A stretch of DNA of 9,287 nt, from assembly GCA_016935935.1 (NCBI GenBank), contig JAFGPZ010000154.1, forward strand, positions 1 to 9,287, given 5' to 3'. This stretch comes from Deltaproteobacteria bacterium (GTDB lineage: Bacteria; Desulfobacterota; Syntrophia; Syntrophales; UBA2210). A model generated the notes under the pieces. That model had not been told where the DNA came from. It was given only the letters and a program-made list of their open reading frames with translations, and ran no database searches. This document shows positions 1 through 5,834 of this stretch, one piece after another. The first letter of the stretch is position 1, and every line of letters begins with the position of its first letter. A program made the position numbers and the translations under genes.

Positions 1-101
1 CTTCTTGTGTTGGCGAAATGGCTGTCCTGGACCCTTCCGTCCAGAATTTCACTCCCGATGATAATCAAACCGAAACCCCTTACGACTATTTTTTGAGACA
101 T
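1..101 (-). CDS. MoCF/CinA-type molybdopterin-binding domain protein, N-terminal fragment
   Basis: Reading leftward from an ATG at 101-99, the frame is open to the window edge (33 codons), so only the N terminus is present. It begins MSQKIVVRGFGLIIIGSEIL and continues DGRVQDSHFANTR. The pattern of a beta strand followed by G-S-E-I-L-x-G-R-x-x-D is the start of the MoCF-biosynthesis / CinA N-terminal domain fold (compare G-D-E-L/I-L-x-G in CinA and MoaB/MoeA). AAGGGA lies about 7 nt before the ATG on the minus strand, a good Shine-Dalgarno. The gene follows the NagZ-like gene with a 33-bp gap, so the two are probably co-transcribed. In full form such proteins are about 250 aa (stand-alone domain) or about 410 aa (with the CinA amidohydrolase domain); the window cannot tell which. 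The family call is fairly firm; the exact role is unknown. Confidence 0.75.
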   Translation of the reverse strand, partial: MSQKIVVRGFGLIIIGSEILDGRVQDSHFANTR

Positions 102-134
102 TTTATTTCCCTTTTAGTATGAATTTTCAGTAAG

Positions 135-1301
135 TTATTTGTTAGATGCCGGGAGGAAGATTTTTTCCTTGAGTCTTTTAATTCTGCGATTGGAATCTAC
201 GATCCTGTCGGTACTGATAGCTCCTTTTCGCACTAATTTTTTTATAATTTCTGCGGCCTGCTCCCCTATATCTTCTTCAAAAATAGAATTGTTAGCAAAA
301 ATCAGCACATCGCAGCCGGCCAGGATTGCTCTCTCAATGGCCTTCTCCAGACCATAGTAGGTCCTGATGGCCTTCATCTGCATGTCGTCTGACACAACAA
401 CACCATCGTAGTTAAATTTATTGCGCAATATTCCGGAAATGATTTTGTCGGACAGTGTTGCAGGCCATTTGGGATCAAGTTTTTCGTTGAATATATGGGC
501 AGTCATTACCATGTCACACACGCCTGTCCCGATGATTGTCTTAAAGGGTATGAGTTCAATAGATGACCATGTTGTCGTTACGTCCACAAAACCTTTGTGA
601 GAGTCACCGGTCGAGCTACCATGCCCGGGGAAGTGTTTTATAGCAGATAGTATTCCCTTCTCACGCATGGCATCTAACACAATCAGCGAGTTTCTGATCA
701 CCACCGCTGGCTTTTCTGAATAACTGCGCCCCAGTTCCCCTATGATGGGATTCTTAACGTTCGCGTTGAGATCGACAACAGGCGCAAAATTGGTATTTAT
801 GCCGAGGCCGGCTAATGTTTCCGCCATTGCCTGTGCATAAGCTTTCGTTATCAATCTATCGTCTAGGGTTCCGAGGTACTGTTCTGATACCGTAGGCGGA
901 AATCCAAATTTTTCTTTCAGTCGATTCACCTGTCCTCCCTCCTGATCAATAGCGACAAGAAGGGGAATAGAGGCAGCGTCCTGGAGTTTTGCAACGAGAC
1001 TTTTGACCTGTTCCGGAGAACTGATGTTTCTTACAGGTGATTTTGAGGGAATATCATAATCGAAGAGAATTACGCCCCCTATATGCCTTGCCTTGATATC
1101 GGTCATAATAGGGCTTTCGTTTGTTACACTCAGCCCCCTGAACCCCAATATGAGCATCTGGCCTATCTGAGTATCGAGGCTTTCATGTGTGCCGGAAAAG
1201 ATACTTGAGGGAACCAGAAGAAGGATTGTTAGAAAGATTAAGATGCAGATCCTGATGGACGGTGATGTTTTATGATGCGAGATATACTTCGGAACGGGCA
1301 T
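135..1301 (-). CDS. nagZ: Family 3 glycoside hydrolase, NagZ-like beta-N-acetylhexosaminidase with signal/anchor segment
   Basis: This is a 388-aa single-domain GH3 protein of the beta-N-acetylglucosaminidase (NagZ) type. NagZ enzymes remove N-acetylglucosamine from peptidoglycan fragments during wall recycling. Visible motifs are IDQEGGQVNRL at 118-128, the substrate loop KHFPGHG at 222-228, the Asp/His general acid-base dyad of this subfamily (GDSH, D233 and H235), and SDDMQM at 304-309, where D305 is the likely nucleophile. E. coli-type NagZ is cytosolic and about 340 aa. This one has about 40 extra N-terminal residues: a basic stretch to R17, then a hydrophobic run (about 18-34) ending near SIFSG. 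That looks like a signal peptide or membrane anchor, so it probably acts in the periplasm; no lipobox cysteine is seen. The start is the ATG at 1301-1299; GGAG lies 12 nt upstream, a rather long spacing. An intrinsic terminator ends only about 24 nt upstream, leaving little room for an own promoter. The MoCF-domain gene follows 33 bp downstream. Confidence 0.9.
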   Translation of the reverse strand: MPVPKYISHHKTSPSIRICILIFLTILLLVPSSIFSGTHESLDTQIGQMLILGFRGLSVTNESPIMTDIKARHIGGVILFDYDIPSKSPVRNISSPEQVKSLVAKLQDAASIPLLVAIDQEGGQVNRLKEKFGFPPTVSEQYLGTLDDRLITKAYAQAMAETLAGLGINTNFAPVVDLNANVKNPIIGELGRSYSEKPAVVIRNSLIVLDAMREKGILSAIKHFPGHGSSTGDSHKGFVDVTTTWSSIELIPFKTIIGTGVCDMVMTAHIFNEKLDPKWPATLSDKIISGILRNKFNYDGVVVSDDMQMKAIRTYYGLEKAIERAILAGCDVLIFANNSIFEEDIGEQAAEIIKKLVRKGAISTDRIVDSNRRIKRLKEKIFLPASNK

Positions 1302-1324
1302 TTATCGTATATTCTCCAGTAATG

Positions 1325-1356
1325 AAAAAGGCGCCGATCCTGAGACCGGCACCTTT
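1325..1356 (-). terminator. Rho-independent terminator of the OFA transporter gene
   Basis: On the minus strand, 14 nt after the transporter stop codon, there is a 13-bp stem (arms 1344-1356 and 1327-1339) with a 4-nt loop (1340-1343), followed by a run of five U (1329-1325). Two pairs are G-U wobble in the minus-strand RNA and would be C-A mismatches in the plus-strand RNA, so the hairpin is built for leftward transcription. The stem is GC-rich in its middle (GGCGCCG side). Confidence 0.85.
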
Positions 1357-1369
1357 CTATATCAGCCTA

Positions 1370-2674
1370 TTATTTTTTTGGCGGTTTTGAGACCAAAGTA
1401 AGAGCCGCCCCCAGCAGACAGGCAACGCCTGCTATTATGAAAGGGGTAATCCAGATGGAGGGGTCGCTGCCTCCCATGGCAGCATCCTTGAAGAACCCGG
1501 CGATCTGGGGACCTATCACGCCGGCGATTCCGTAAGAAACGAAGATGTATCCGTAGTTGAGTCCCACGTTTTTGTTGCCGAAGTAATCCGCGGTGATCGC
1601 TGGGAAAAGGGCGAAGTTGCCGCCGAAGTTGAATCCGATGATGCAGGCCCCGATAATGAGAGTTAAACCAGCGCCACCCATCTTGTAAAAGAGCAACATG
1701 ATAATTCCCTGGAAGAGGCACATGAGAAATATGGACATTTTTCTGCCGATCTTGTCGGAAACGGTTCCCCATGCTATACGGCCGAGACCGTTGAATATCG
1801 CATACCATGCCATGGCCGTACCGGCTATAGCTGACGCCGCCGCAGTCTCGATACCACTGGCTGAGAGTTTATCGATGCCAAACAGCTTTATACAGTAAAT
1901 GACCATTAGACCGGCAATTGCTGAGAAGAGAAAGGTTACCCAAGTCATGTAGAACTGAGGGGTTTTTAACATTTCTCCAGGCATAAAATCGACCATACCC
2001 GATACGGAGGCCCCTTTAGTTCCTGAATTGTTCTTGGGTGGTGTCCAGCCCGCAGGGCAGTAGCCTGAAGGGGGATCAACCATCACGATGCTGCCCAAAA
2101 CAACGGCGATGATAAAAATGACGCCGTACAGAAAAAAGACGCTCTGTACTCCGCCCAGGCCGAAGAAATCAAGTCTGTTCAGCAAGTCAAACCAGGACCC
2201 GGCCGATTTAACCCAGATGGTGGCGCCGAAACCGAAACCGGCAACTGCCAGGCCTGTAACCATACCTTTCTTGTCGGGAAACCACTTGACCCCCACGGCA
2301 ATGGGCACCACGTAAGCAAGACCAATACCAGCTCCGCCGACAATACCGATAAAAATCAACTGGGCAAGGAAGGTGCTGCCAAACAATCCGCCAAGTATGT
2401 ATCCGGCACCGAGGACGATACCACCAAGCATCGCAAGTTTTCTCGGCCCCATCTGCCCGATCACGCGTCCCGAGATTATCATCACCACGGCAAACACGAG
2501 AAGCCCGACAGAAAATACCCAGGCTGCCTGTCCTGCGCTAAACTTGTATATACCCTCAGCTGCGGTCAGCTTTGGTGTAAAAACAGACCATGCGTAAATG
2601 GCTCCCAGGCACAACTGAATCAGTACAGCGCCAACAACGACATACCATCGATTCATAACTTTTTGATCAGACAT
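1370..2674 (-). CDS. OFA-family MFS transporter (oxalate/formate antiporter family)
   Basis: This is a 434-aa, 12-helix major facilitator of the OFA family, an inner-membrane carrier for small carboxylates. Family hallmarks are the N terminus NRWYVVVGAVLIQ at 8-20 followed by GAIYAWSVF (24-32); the TM4/TM5 signature at 115-151 containing Y-V-V-P and KWFPDKKG (130-137); the central-loop motif PPSGYCPAGWTP at 201-212; GRIAWGTVSDKIGRK at 298-312 (the second MFS motif A); and the NFGGNFALFPA/ADYFG segment at 349-366. The helix corresponding to TM11 (about 371-394) shows no lysine, unlike OxlT of Oxalobacter where Lys355 helps bind oxalate, so oxalate is not the safest guess; formate, lactate, pyruvate or another monocarboxylate is possible. 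The ATG at 2674-2672 has AAAGGGGGG 5 nt upstream. A 209-bp leader separates it from mobA, and a strong terminator follows it, so it can form its own transcription unit. Confidence 0.92.
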   Translation of the reverse strand: MSDQKVMNRWYVVVGAVLIQLCLGAIYAWSVFTPKLTAAEGIYKFSAGQAAWVFSVGLLVFAVVMIISGRVIGQMGPRKLAMLGGIVLGAGYILGGLFGSTFLAQLIFIGIVGGAGIGLAYVVPIAVGVKWFPDKKGMVTGLAVAGFGFGATIWVKSAGSWFDLLNRLDFFGLGGVQSVFFLYGVIFIIAVVLGSIVMVDPPSGYCPAGWTPPKNNSGTKGASVSGMVDFMPGEMLKTPQFYMTWVTFLFSAIAGLMVIYCIKLFGIDKLSASGIETAAASAIAGTAMAWYAIFNGLGRIAWGTVSDKIGRKMSIFLMCLFQGIIMLLFYKMGGAGLTLIIGACIIGFNFGGNFALFPAITADYFGNKNVGLNYGYIFVSYGIAGVIGPQIAGFFKDAAMGGSDPSIWITPFIIAGVACLLGAALTLVSKPPKK

Positions 2675-2717
2675 TTATTCCCCCCTTTGTCCAATGAATA
2701 GGCAAGACTTTTAGAAT

Positions 2718-2752
2718 AAAAAATTGAAGCTCCACGCAAAAAGTTGCGTGGA
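2718..2752 (-). terminator. Hairpin plus U-run between mobA and the OFA gene (terminator or attenuator)
   Basis: A perfect 9-bp inverted repeat (TCCACGCAA / TTGCGTGGA, 2731-2739 and 2744-2752) encloses a 4-nt loop. In the minus-strand RNA it is followed by 7 nt and then six U (2723-2718). The spacer makes it a weaker intrinsic terminator than the one at 1325-1356. It sits 57 nt upstream of the OFA start codon and 131 nt after the mobA stop. It could end mobA transcripts, protect the 5' end of the OFA mRNA, or act as an attenuator. The plus-strand side has no T-run, so leftward use is favoured. Confidence 0.5.
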
Positions 2753-2854
2753 ATCTCCGACTTTTAAGAAATATGGTTATTTTGTATTAGCTCTCTAACC
2801 TCGCCGCAATAAACCGTGGAACCCGCTTACTGTTAAGTTCAACAAGCCAGGCAA

Positions 2855-2883
2855 CATCTATCTAAAAACATTGCAGATGTCAA
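2855..2883 (-). promoter_or_regulatory. Possible sigma70-type promoter for the OFA gene
   Basis: On the minus strand a perfect TTGACA (2883-2878), directly after the mobA stop codon, is followed after 17 nt by TAGATG (2860-2855), a weak -10 with 3 of 6 matches. It would give a leader of about 170 nt containing the 2731-2752 hairpin. The -35 is convincing but the -10 is not. Confidence 0.3.
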
Positions 2884-3465
2884 TTAAAAAACCGAACTTC
2901 TTCGGAGTTTTTCGAGATCATCCGGAGAGTTGATGTTCAGGAACATATGTTCCTCCGGATCGAATGAAACGACCGTCTCCTGTGCTAATATCAATGTCTT
3001 TGATTTTTTGTAAATTGTGTTGATTTTCAGGTTACCCTTCTCCATATGCCTTTTAATGACAGGCATGCATCTTTTGGAATAGATGGCATGGAGTGCCTCC
3101 AAACCTCCCGTTGCCTGGGGCACTACTATATCATAGTTTTCAATCTTCTCGACCATGAATTTAATAAAATCGCCATTTAAAAAGGGCATGTCGCAGGGAG
3201 AAACGAATGCGTGGGTATGAGACGCATGGAAAAGGCCTGTATAGATACCCCCAAGGGCGGCCTTTCCTTTTATTATATCGGTCACTGTACGTATATCGTA
3301 ATCGAGATATTCGAGGGGAGAATTTGTCACCAATATGATCTCTTGAAAGATTTCCCGGAAAACTCGGATAGTCCTGTCGAGCAATTTCTCTCCCCCGATT
3401 TTTAAAAATGCCTTATTGGTTCCCATGCGCGTATTGTTTCCACCCGACAAGATTATTCCCGTCAT
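2884..3465 (-). CDS. mobA: Molybdenum cofactor guanylyltransferase MobA
   Basis: This 193-aa cytosolic nucleotidyltransferase joins GTP to molybdopterin-Mo, giving the guanine dinucleotide cofactor (MGD) used by formate dehydrogenases and other DMSO-reductase-family enzymes. The N-terminal loop LSGGNNTRMGTNK (6-18) is the family's nucleotide-binding L-x-G-G-x-x-x-R-M-G-x-x-K motif. CDMPF at 91-95 supplies the Mg-binding Asp (D92), and FLNINSPDDL (175-184) is the conserved C-terminal N-x-N-x-P-x-D-L motif. The length is normal for MobA. The frame extends 8 codons further to an ATG at 3489, but that ATG lies inside the likely -10 box and has no ribosome site. The ATG at 3465 has AGAGGA 7 nt upstream, so I place the start there. 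No mobB is attached or adjacent. The OFA transporter follows on the same strand after a 209-bp leader, and azlC is divergent. Confidence 0.92.
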   Translation of the reverse strand: MTGIILSGGNNTRMGTNKAFLKIGGEKLLDRTIRVFREIFQEIILVTNSPLEYLDYDIRTVTDIIKGKAALGGIYTGLFHASHTHAFVSPCDMPFLNGDFIKFMVEKIENYDIVVPQATGGLEALHAIYSKRCMPVIKRHMEKGNLKINTIYKKSKTLILAQETVVSFDPEEHMFLNINSPDDLEKLRRSSVF

Positions 3466-3486
3466 ATACTCATCCTCTTCGGAAAT

Positions 3487-3515
3487 CATATACAGGAGCT
3501 GAGTACGACTGTCAA
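3487..3515 (-). promoter_or_regulatory. Sigma70-type promoter of mobA
   Basis: On the minus strand TTGACA (3515-3510, 6 of 6) is followed by a 17-nt spacer and TATATG (3492-3487, 4 of 6). The expected transcription start is near 3480, giving a leader of about 15 nt to the ATG at 3465, which still includes the AGAGGA ribosome site (3478-3473). The geometry is tight but consistent. Confidence 0.65.
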
Positions 3516-3521
3516 TGACAG
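3509..3521. promoter_or_regulatory. 13-bp palindrome over the mobA -35 box (candidate operator)
   Basis: CTGTCA-A-TGACAG is a perfect inverted repeat with 6-bp arms around one central base. It covers the whole -35 hexamer of the mobA promoter and lies in the intergenic region shared with azlC. A dimeric repressor bound here would block mobA and might also affect the divergent gene. No regulator gene is encoded in the window, so the binding protein is unknown. Confidence 0.4.
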
Positions 3522-3533
3522 GGGAAAGTTGTT

Positions 3534-3562
3534 TTGACTTAATACCGGCAGTAATGTATGTC
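3534..3562 (+). promoter_or_regulatory. Weak candidate promoter for azlCD
   Basis: TTGACT (3534-3539), 17 nt, then TATGTC (3557-3562). The -35 has 5 of 6 matches, the -10 only 3 of 6. An alternative -10, TATATT at 3576-3581 (5 of 6), has no good -35. One of these probably drives azlCD, with a leader of about 45-65 nt. Confidence 0.3.
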
Positions 3563-3632
3563 GTCTTTATCAGACTATATTTAACCGAGCAGCAAGCGCA
3601 TCCCCCTTCGACTTGAGGCGGGAAACTTCGAT

Positions 3633-4364
3633 ATGCAGATTTTTTCTAAAAAACATAGAATGAAGTGGTCGGCGGCCATAAAAGAGGGGATTGTTGCGGC
3701 ATGGCCCATCTGTCTCGGCTATCTGGCTATCGGTGTGGCCTTTGGCGTAATTGCACAGAAAGCGGGCCTCCATCCTCTTGAAATAGGTCTTATGTCCGTC
3801 GTCGTCTATGCGGGGAGTTCTCAGTTCATTGCGGTTTCGATGCTGGTCGGCGGCAGCGCTATTATGCCGATTATAGCCACCACCTTTATGGTTAACCTGA
3901 GACACCTCCTGATGAGTTCGTCTCTTTCAATCTATTTGAAGTCAGTAAACGGTGGGTGGCTTGCGCTTTTTGCATACGGTGTTACCGACGAAAGTTTTGC
4001 ACTAAACCTTAGCAGATTCAGGAATGACAACTGGAACTGGCAACCCGCGCTTGTGCTCAATCATACCACAAATATTACCTGGGTTGGGAGTACCGTTGCC
4101 GGGGGCTTTGGCGGGCAATTTATTCCAGCAGGAGCCTTTGGAATAGATTATGCGCTGACAGCCATGTTCATCTGCCTCTTAGTTTTTCAACTGAGGGGCA
4201 ATATTTACATACTCGTTGCCATTATGGCAGGAGGGCTTGCTGTCGGTCTTTCATTGATAATCTCCGGTAATTCCCACATCATTATCTCTTCCATAGTCGC
4301 TGCCACACTCGGTGTCCTCTTCCGTCGATACCAATTATCACATAGAGAGGAGAATGACAGTTGA
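3633..4364 (+). CDS. azlC: AzlC family branched-chain amino-acid exporter, large subunit
   Basis: This 243-aa inner-membrane protein is the large subunit of an AzlCD (LIV-E family) exporter, which moves valine, leucine, isoleucine or related amino acids out of the cell. Characteristic segments are P-I-C-L-G-Y followed by AIGVAFG (25-38), GLMSVVVYAGSSQF (52-65), NLRHLLMSSSL (88-98) and TDESFAL (118-124), plus hydrophobic helices near 140-160, 173-187, 190-211 and 216-230. The length is normal. The ATG at 3633 is preceded by a purine-rich GAGGCGGGAA about 8 nt upstream; the in-frame ATG at codon 10 has no ribosome site. Its last bases overlap the azlD start, the usual arrangement for coupled subunits. 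Substrate identity cannot be read from sequence. Confidence 0.92.
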   Translation: MQIFSKKHRMKWSAAIKEGIVAAWPICLGYLAIGVAFGVIAQKAGLHPLEIGLMSVVVYAGSSQFIAVSMLVGGSAIMPIIATTFMVNLRHLLMSSSLSIYLKSVNGGWLALFAYGVTDESFALNLSRFRNDNWNWQPALVLNHTTNITWVGSTVAGGFGGQFIPAGAFGIDYALTAMFICLLVFQLRGNIYILVAIMAGGLAVGLSLIISGNSHIIISSIVAATLGVLFRRYQLSHREENDS

Positions 4365-4684
4365 CTGCTGAATATGTTCTTCTCGTCCTCGGCATGGGGA
4401 TTGTCACCTATATCCCCCGCCTTATTCCCATTATCTTTCTGTCTCGGCGTGAACTTCCCCAATTGCTTGTGGAGTGGCTCGACTATATTCCTGCAGCCAT
4501 ACTGAGCGCGTTGATATTCCCCGCCATCCTTACGTCAGGCGAACCGAGGATATTCGATGTCACCAGACCTGATTTACTGATCGCAATTCCCACTTTCGTT
4601 GTCGCCTTCAAGACAAAATCACTGGCAGCAACCGTAATCTTCGGAATGTTCCTCTACTGGTTTGCGGGGAGATACTTTTTTTAA
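4361..4684 (+). CDS. azlD: AzlD family branched-chain amino-acid exporter, small subunit
   Basis: This 107-aa, about four-helix membrane protein is the partner subunit of AzlC. Family motifs are GMGIVTYIPRLIPI (11-24) and WLDYIPAAILSALIFPAIL (39-57). Translation most likely begins at TTG 4361, which overlaps the azlC stop codon by 4 bases. AGGAG at 4348-4352 with an 8-nt spacer supports this non-ATG start, and the only nearby ATG (4354) is out of frame. Overlap and start choice imply translational coupling to azlC and a matched subunit ratio. The C terminus is short and ends in aromatic residues (RYFF), followed by T- and A-rich DNA with no clear hairpin, so readthrough into fbp is possible. 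Confidence 0.9.
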   Translation: MTAEYVLLVLGMGIVTYIPRLIPIIFLSRRELPQLLVEWLDYIPAAILSALIFPAILTSGEPRIFDVTRPDLLIAIPTFVVAFKTKSLAATVIFGMFLYWFAGRYFF

Positions 4685-4691
4685 AAAATCC

Positions 4692-4720
4692 TTGTCAAAA
4701 AGCGCATTAGTTGTTAGAAA
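4692..4720 (+). promoter_or_regulatory. Possible promoter upstream of fbp
   Basis: TTGTCA (4692-4697), 17-nt spacer, TAGAAA (4715-4720). The -35 has 5 of 6 matches and the -10 has 4 of 6. It would give a leader of about 24 nt before fbp. The 66-bp gap after azlD has no terminator, so this may be a secondary promoter within a longer azlCD-fbp transcript. Confidence 0.35.
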
Positions 4721-4750
4721 TTCAATATAAACTTCTCTGAGGGAATTAAT

Positions 4751-5689
4751 ATGGAAAATATATCGGATGTTATAAAAGGGTTTGTAGATCTCAGAAGGCA
4801 TATGTGGATTGCAGGCATTGAAGTAACCCTCCGGAGACTGATCTGGCAGATAGCGGTGACCGGGAAGTATATATCGGCTAAGATTCATGAGTCAAATCGA
4901 AAACTTGCCGGCTTTAAAAATGTCTACGGTGAGGACCAGCTTTCCCTTGATAGGAGTTCCGATGCTATCCTGGAAAGTCAGATGAGACACTCCGGCTTTG
5001 TTAGGGAATACGCGTCGGAAGAGCGGGATTGCATTATTCCAATAGGAAAGGGGGACGAGCAGTACTTTATCACCGCCGATCCTCTCGATGGGTCATCCCT
5101 TGTTGAAACCAATCTATCGCTTGGAACGATCATTGGAATCCACAATGCGCCTATCCTGAAGGAAGGCAGGAAGAGCATGGTGGCAGCCATGTATATTACC
5201 TATGGCCCTCTCATTACCATGGTCTACTCGGCGGGGAAGGGAACTCACGAATTCGTCCTCAACAGAGAGGGAGAATATGTTCTCTCCGAGGAAAATATTA
5301 TCCTGAATGAAAGAGGTTCCATATACAGTCTCGGAGGCCTGAGGCGGGACTGGCTGCCGGAACACCTGAGATACATAGAGTACCTGGAAAGTGAGGGGTA
5401 CAAACTGCGCTACAGTGGGGGCTTTGTTCCAGATATCAACCAGATTCTGATCAAAAGAGGGGGAATCTTCACCTATCCCGCCCTGAAGCAACAGAAAAGC
5501 GGGAAACTTCGTCTCATCTTTGAACTCCAACCGATGGCCTTTATCATTGAAGGTGCAGGTGGTACCGCCACAGATGGGCGTCAGGATATACTCTCCATAA
5601 AACCTGAATCCCTCGAGCAGAGAAGGCCAATATATATGGGAAGTCGTTTTGAAGTAGAAAAGGCAGGTGAATTCCTGGCCAACGGATAA
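4751..5689 (+). CDS. fbp: Class I fructose-1,6-bisphosphatase (SBPase-like motifs)
   Basis: This 312-aa cytosolic Mg-dependent sugar bisphosphatase converts fructose 1,6-bisphosphate to fructose 6-phosphate in gluconeogenesis. Metal and substrate motifs are GEDQLSLD (60-67), ASEE (88-91), DPLDGSS (110-116, ligands D110 and D113), YSGGFVPDIN (221-230) and the signature GKLRLIFELQPMA (251-263, metal ligand E258), ending with QRRPIYMGS (290-298). Several segments differ from E. coli Fbp (DGSSNID, RYIGSLVADFHR) and resemble, from memory, plant sedoheptulose-1,7-bisphosphatase: DGSSLVETN, GTHEFVL (164-170) and the YSGGFVPDINQI stretch. The N-terminal T-G-E of the E. coli AMP site is replaced by A-G-I-E (21-24), so AMP inhibition may be absent. 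The ATG at 4751 has GAGGGA 6 nt upstream. The aldolase that makes its substrate follows 145 bp downstream. FBPase is the primary call; dual FBP/SBP activity is an inference. Confidence 0.92.
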   Translation: MENISDVIKGFVDLRRHMWIAGIEVTLRRLIWQIAVTGKYISAKIHESNRKLAGFKNVYGEDQLSLDRSSDAILESQMRHSGFVREYASEERDCIIPIGKGDEQYFITADPLDGSSLVETNLSLGTIIGIHNAPILKEGRKSMVAAMYITYGPLITMVYSAGKGTHEFVLNREGEYVLSEENIILNERGSIYSLGGLRRDWLPEHLRYIEYLESEGYKLRYSGGFVPDINQILIKRGGIFTYPALKQQKSGKLRLIFELQPMAFIIEGAGGTATDGRQDILSIKPESLEQRRPIYMGSRFEVEKAGEFLANG

Positions 5690-5712
5690 ATCTTACATAC
5701 AGGAAGATAATT

Positions 5713-5742
5713 TTGACGCGTTATTTCATAGGTGAATATGCT
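5713..5742 (+). promoter_or_regulatory. Candidate promoter for the class II aldolase
   Basis: TTGACG (5713-5718, 5 of 6), 18-nt spacer, TATGCT (5737-5742, 4 of 6). It lies in the 145-bp fbp-aldolase gap and would give a leader of about 85 nt. I see no terminator after fbp, so a joint transcript is also possible. Confidence 0.35.
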
Positions 5743-5792
5743 CTCCGGGTAATATCCGACTAAATCTAACAGATGCACTGAACAGCATTTAT

Positions 5793-5798
5793 TATAAT
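5793..5798 (+). promoter_or_regulatory. Perfect -10 hexamer upstream of the aldolase
   Basis: TATAAT matches the -10 consensus exactly, 36 nt before the aldolase ATG. The bases at the matching -35 position (CAGATG, 5770-5775) do not resemble TTGACA and there is no extended -10 TG. It may be an activator-dependent promoter or chance in AT-rich DNA. Confidence 0.25.
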
Positions 5799-5834
5799 AA
5801 AGACCCTACAAAGAAGAAAGGGGGAACAAGCGTC

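Noticed and set aside
1362..1808. 148-codon minus-strand open frame
   Set aside because: It lies in another frame inside the OFA transporter gene. The translation is rich in R/H/Q with no family motif, as expected of a shadow frame.
3466..3489. mobA start at the upstream ATG (3489)
   Set aside because: That ATG is the end of the -10 hexamer of the best promoter and has no Shine-Dalgarno, while the ATG at 3465 has both a leader and AGAGGA.
3570..3905. 111-codon minus-strand open frame across the mobA-azlC gap
   Set aside because: Most of it is antisense to the well-supported azlC; the composition is unstructured and no ribosome site supports it.
5114..5530. 138-codon minus-strand open frame
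   Set aside because: It is antisense to the fbp core, whose catalytic motifs are intact; no independent support.
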